Translations under genes and position numbers: made by a program
The notes under the pieces: generated by a model
What the model saw: the letters and a program-made list of their open reading frames with translations, nothing else
What the model was told of the DNA's origin: nothing
Database searches by the model: none
Source: Caprimulgus europaeus
Lineage: Eukaryota; Chordata; Aves; Caprimulgiformes; Caprimulgidae
Direction: 5' to 3'
DNA length: 64,000 bases
Assembly (NCBI GenBank): GCA_907165065.1
Contig: OU015525.1
Span: 825,754-889,753, forward strand
In this document: piece after piece, positions 63,330-64,000 of the stretch
Layout of the letters: each line of letters starts with the position of its first letter
How positions within the stretch are numbered: the stretch's first letter is position 1

Positions 63330-64000
63330 GTCCCCAATGTCCCCATGTCCCCATGTCCCCATGTCCCTGTGTCCCCATGTCCCCCCTGTCCCCATGTCCC
63401 CCCTGTCCCCATGTCCCCCTGTCCCCATGTCCCAGTGTCCCCGTGTCCCTGGTGTCCCCATGTCCCTGTGTCCCCGTGTCCCCCGTGTCCCCATGTCCCA
63501 TGTCCCCATGTCCCTGTGTCCCCATTCCTCAGCCATCCCTAGTGTCACCGTGTCGCGGTGTCCCCATGTCCCCATGTCACAGCCACCCCCAGGGACGGGG
63601 GGACACGGGGGGGGTGATGCCAGGACCGGGGGGTGTCACCCCCAGCACAGCAGGGCCACCTCCGGGCGGGACAGCCACGTCCTGACCCTGTCCCTGTCCC
63701 CATCCCTGTCCCCTGTCCCCATCCCTGTCCCCTGTGCCTCTTCCTTGTCCCCATCCTTGTCCCCATCCCTGTCCCCATCCCTGCCCTCTGTCCGTGTCCC
63801 CCTCCCTGTCCCCCTCCCTGTCCCCGTCCCTGTCCCTCTCCCTGTCCCTGTCTCCTGTTCACTGTCCCTGTCCCCATCCCTGTCCACTGTCCCCTGTCCC
63901 CATCCTTGTCCCCTGTCCCCTGTGCCTGTTCCTTGTCCCCATCCCTGTCCCCTGTGCCCTGTCCCCTGTCCCCATCCCTGTGCCCATCCCTGTCCCTTGT
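63330..64000. repeat. Minisatellites of tgtccccatgtccc and ccctgtccccat type, to window end
   Basis: 63330-63540 is tgtccccatgtccc. 63685-64000 is ccctgtccccat. A short unique piece separates them. The array runs off the window. Confidence 0.93.

Overview
The window is vertebrate nuclear DNA, almost certainly avian. It is very GC-rich, packed with CR1 LINE fragments and ERVL-type solo LTRs of the kind found in birds, and so full of tandem repeats that most introns are largely repeat. This is what avian microchromosomes look like. The species cannot be read from the sequence. One run of 100 Ns (54785-54884) marks an assembly gap. Nothing bacterial, no CRISPR array and no tRNA or rRNA gene was seen.

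Layout: (1) 1-495, first exon of HGH1 on the minus strand, with its promoter at about 496-600. (2) 600-4600, repeats, a CR1 cluster and a solo LTR. (3) 4600-18900, MAF1 on the minus strand: seven coding exons, 253 residues, a probable non-coding first exon near 18828 and a 3' end near 4605. (4) 18600-19475, a CpG-rich bidirectional promoter with ZNF143-type, CCAAT, GC-box and ETS-like sites. (5) 19476-51698, one plus-strand gene of 14 coding exons and 702 residues. (6) 52190-53000, a minisatellite between convergent genes. (7) 53030-54600, the last two coding exons of CYC1 on the minus strand; its 5' exons are not visible. (8) 54885-64000, mostly tandem repeats, plus a duplicated promoter and first exon and the next exon of GPT on the plus strand. 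The order HGH1-MAF1-SHARPIN-CYC1, with these orientations, matches the human 8q24.3 block. GPT lies farther away in human.

The main observation is the plus-strand gene. Its first half is SHARPIN: PH-like domain, LUBAC-tethering helix, ubiquitin-like domain and NZF zinc finger. The reading frame then runs on, with matching splice phases at every junction, into a complete RING1-IBR-RING2 module of HOIL-1 (RBCK1) type. This includes the predicted catalytic cysteine (C652) and a C-terminal His (H702). In mammals these parts lie in two proteins, SHARPIN and HOIL-1, which both bind HOIP in the linear ubiquitin ligase complex (LUBAC). Here one polypeptide would carry both. A possible alternative last exon with its own poly(A) signal (41638 to about 43885) could produce a short, mammal-like SHARPIN from the same gene. 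A second theme is that several intronic minisatellites have copied the neighbouring splice site many times (CYC1, SHARPIN exons 11 and 14, MAF1 exon 4).

Exon edges were set by eye from GT/AG sites, frame continuity and remembered family sequences. No alignment or database search was run.
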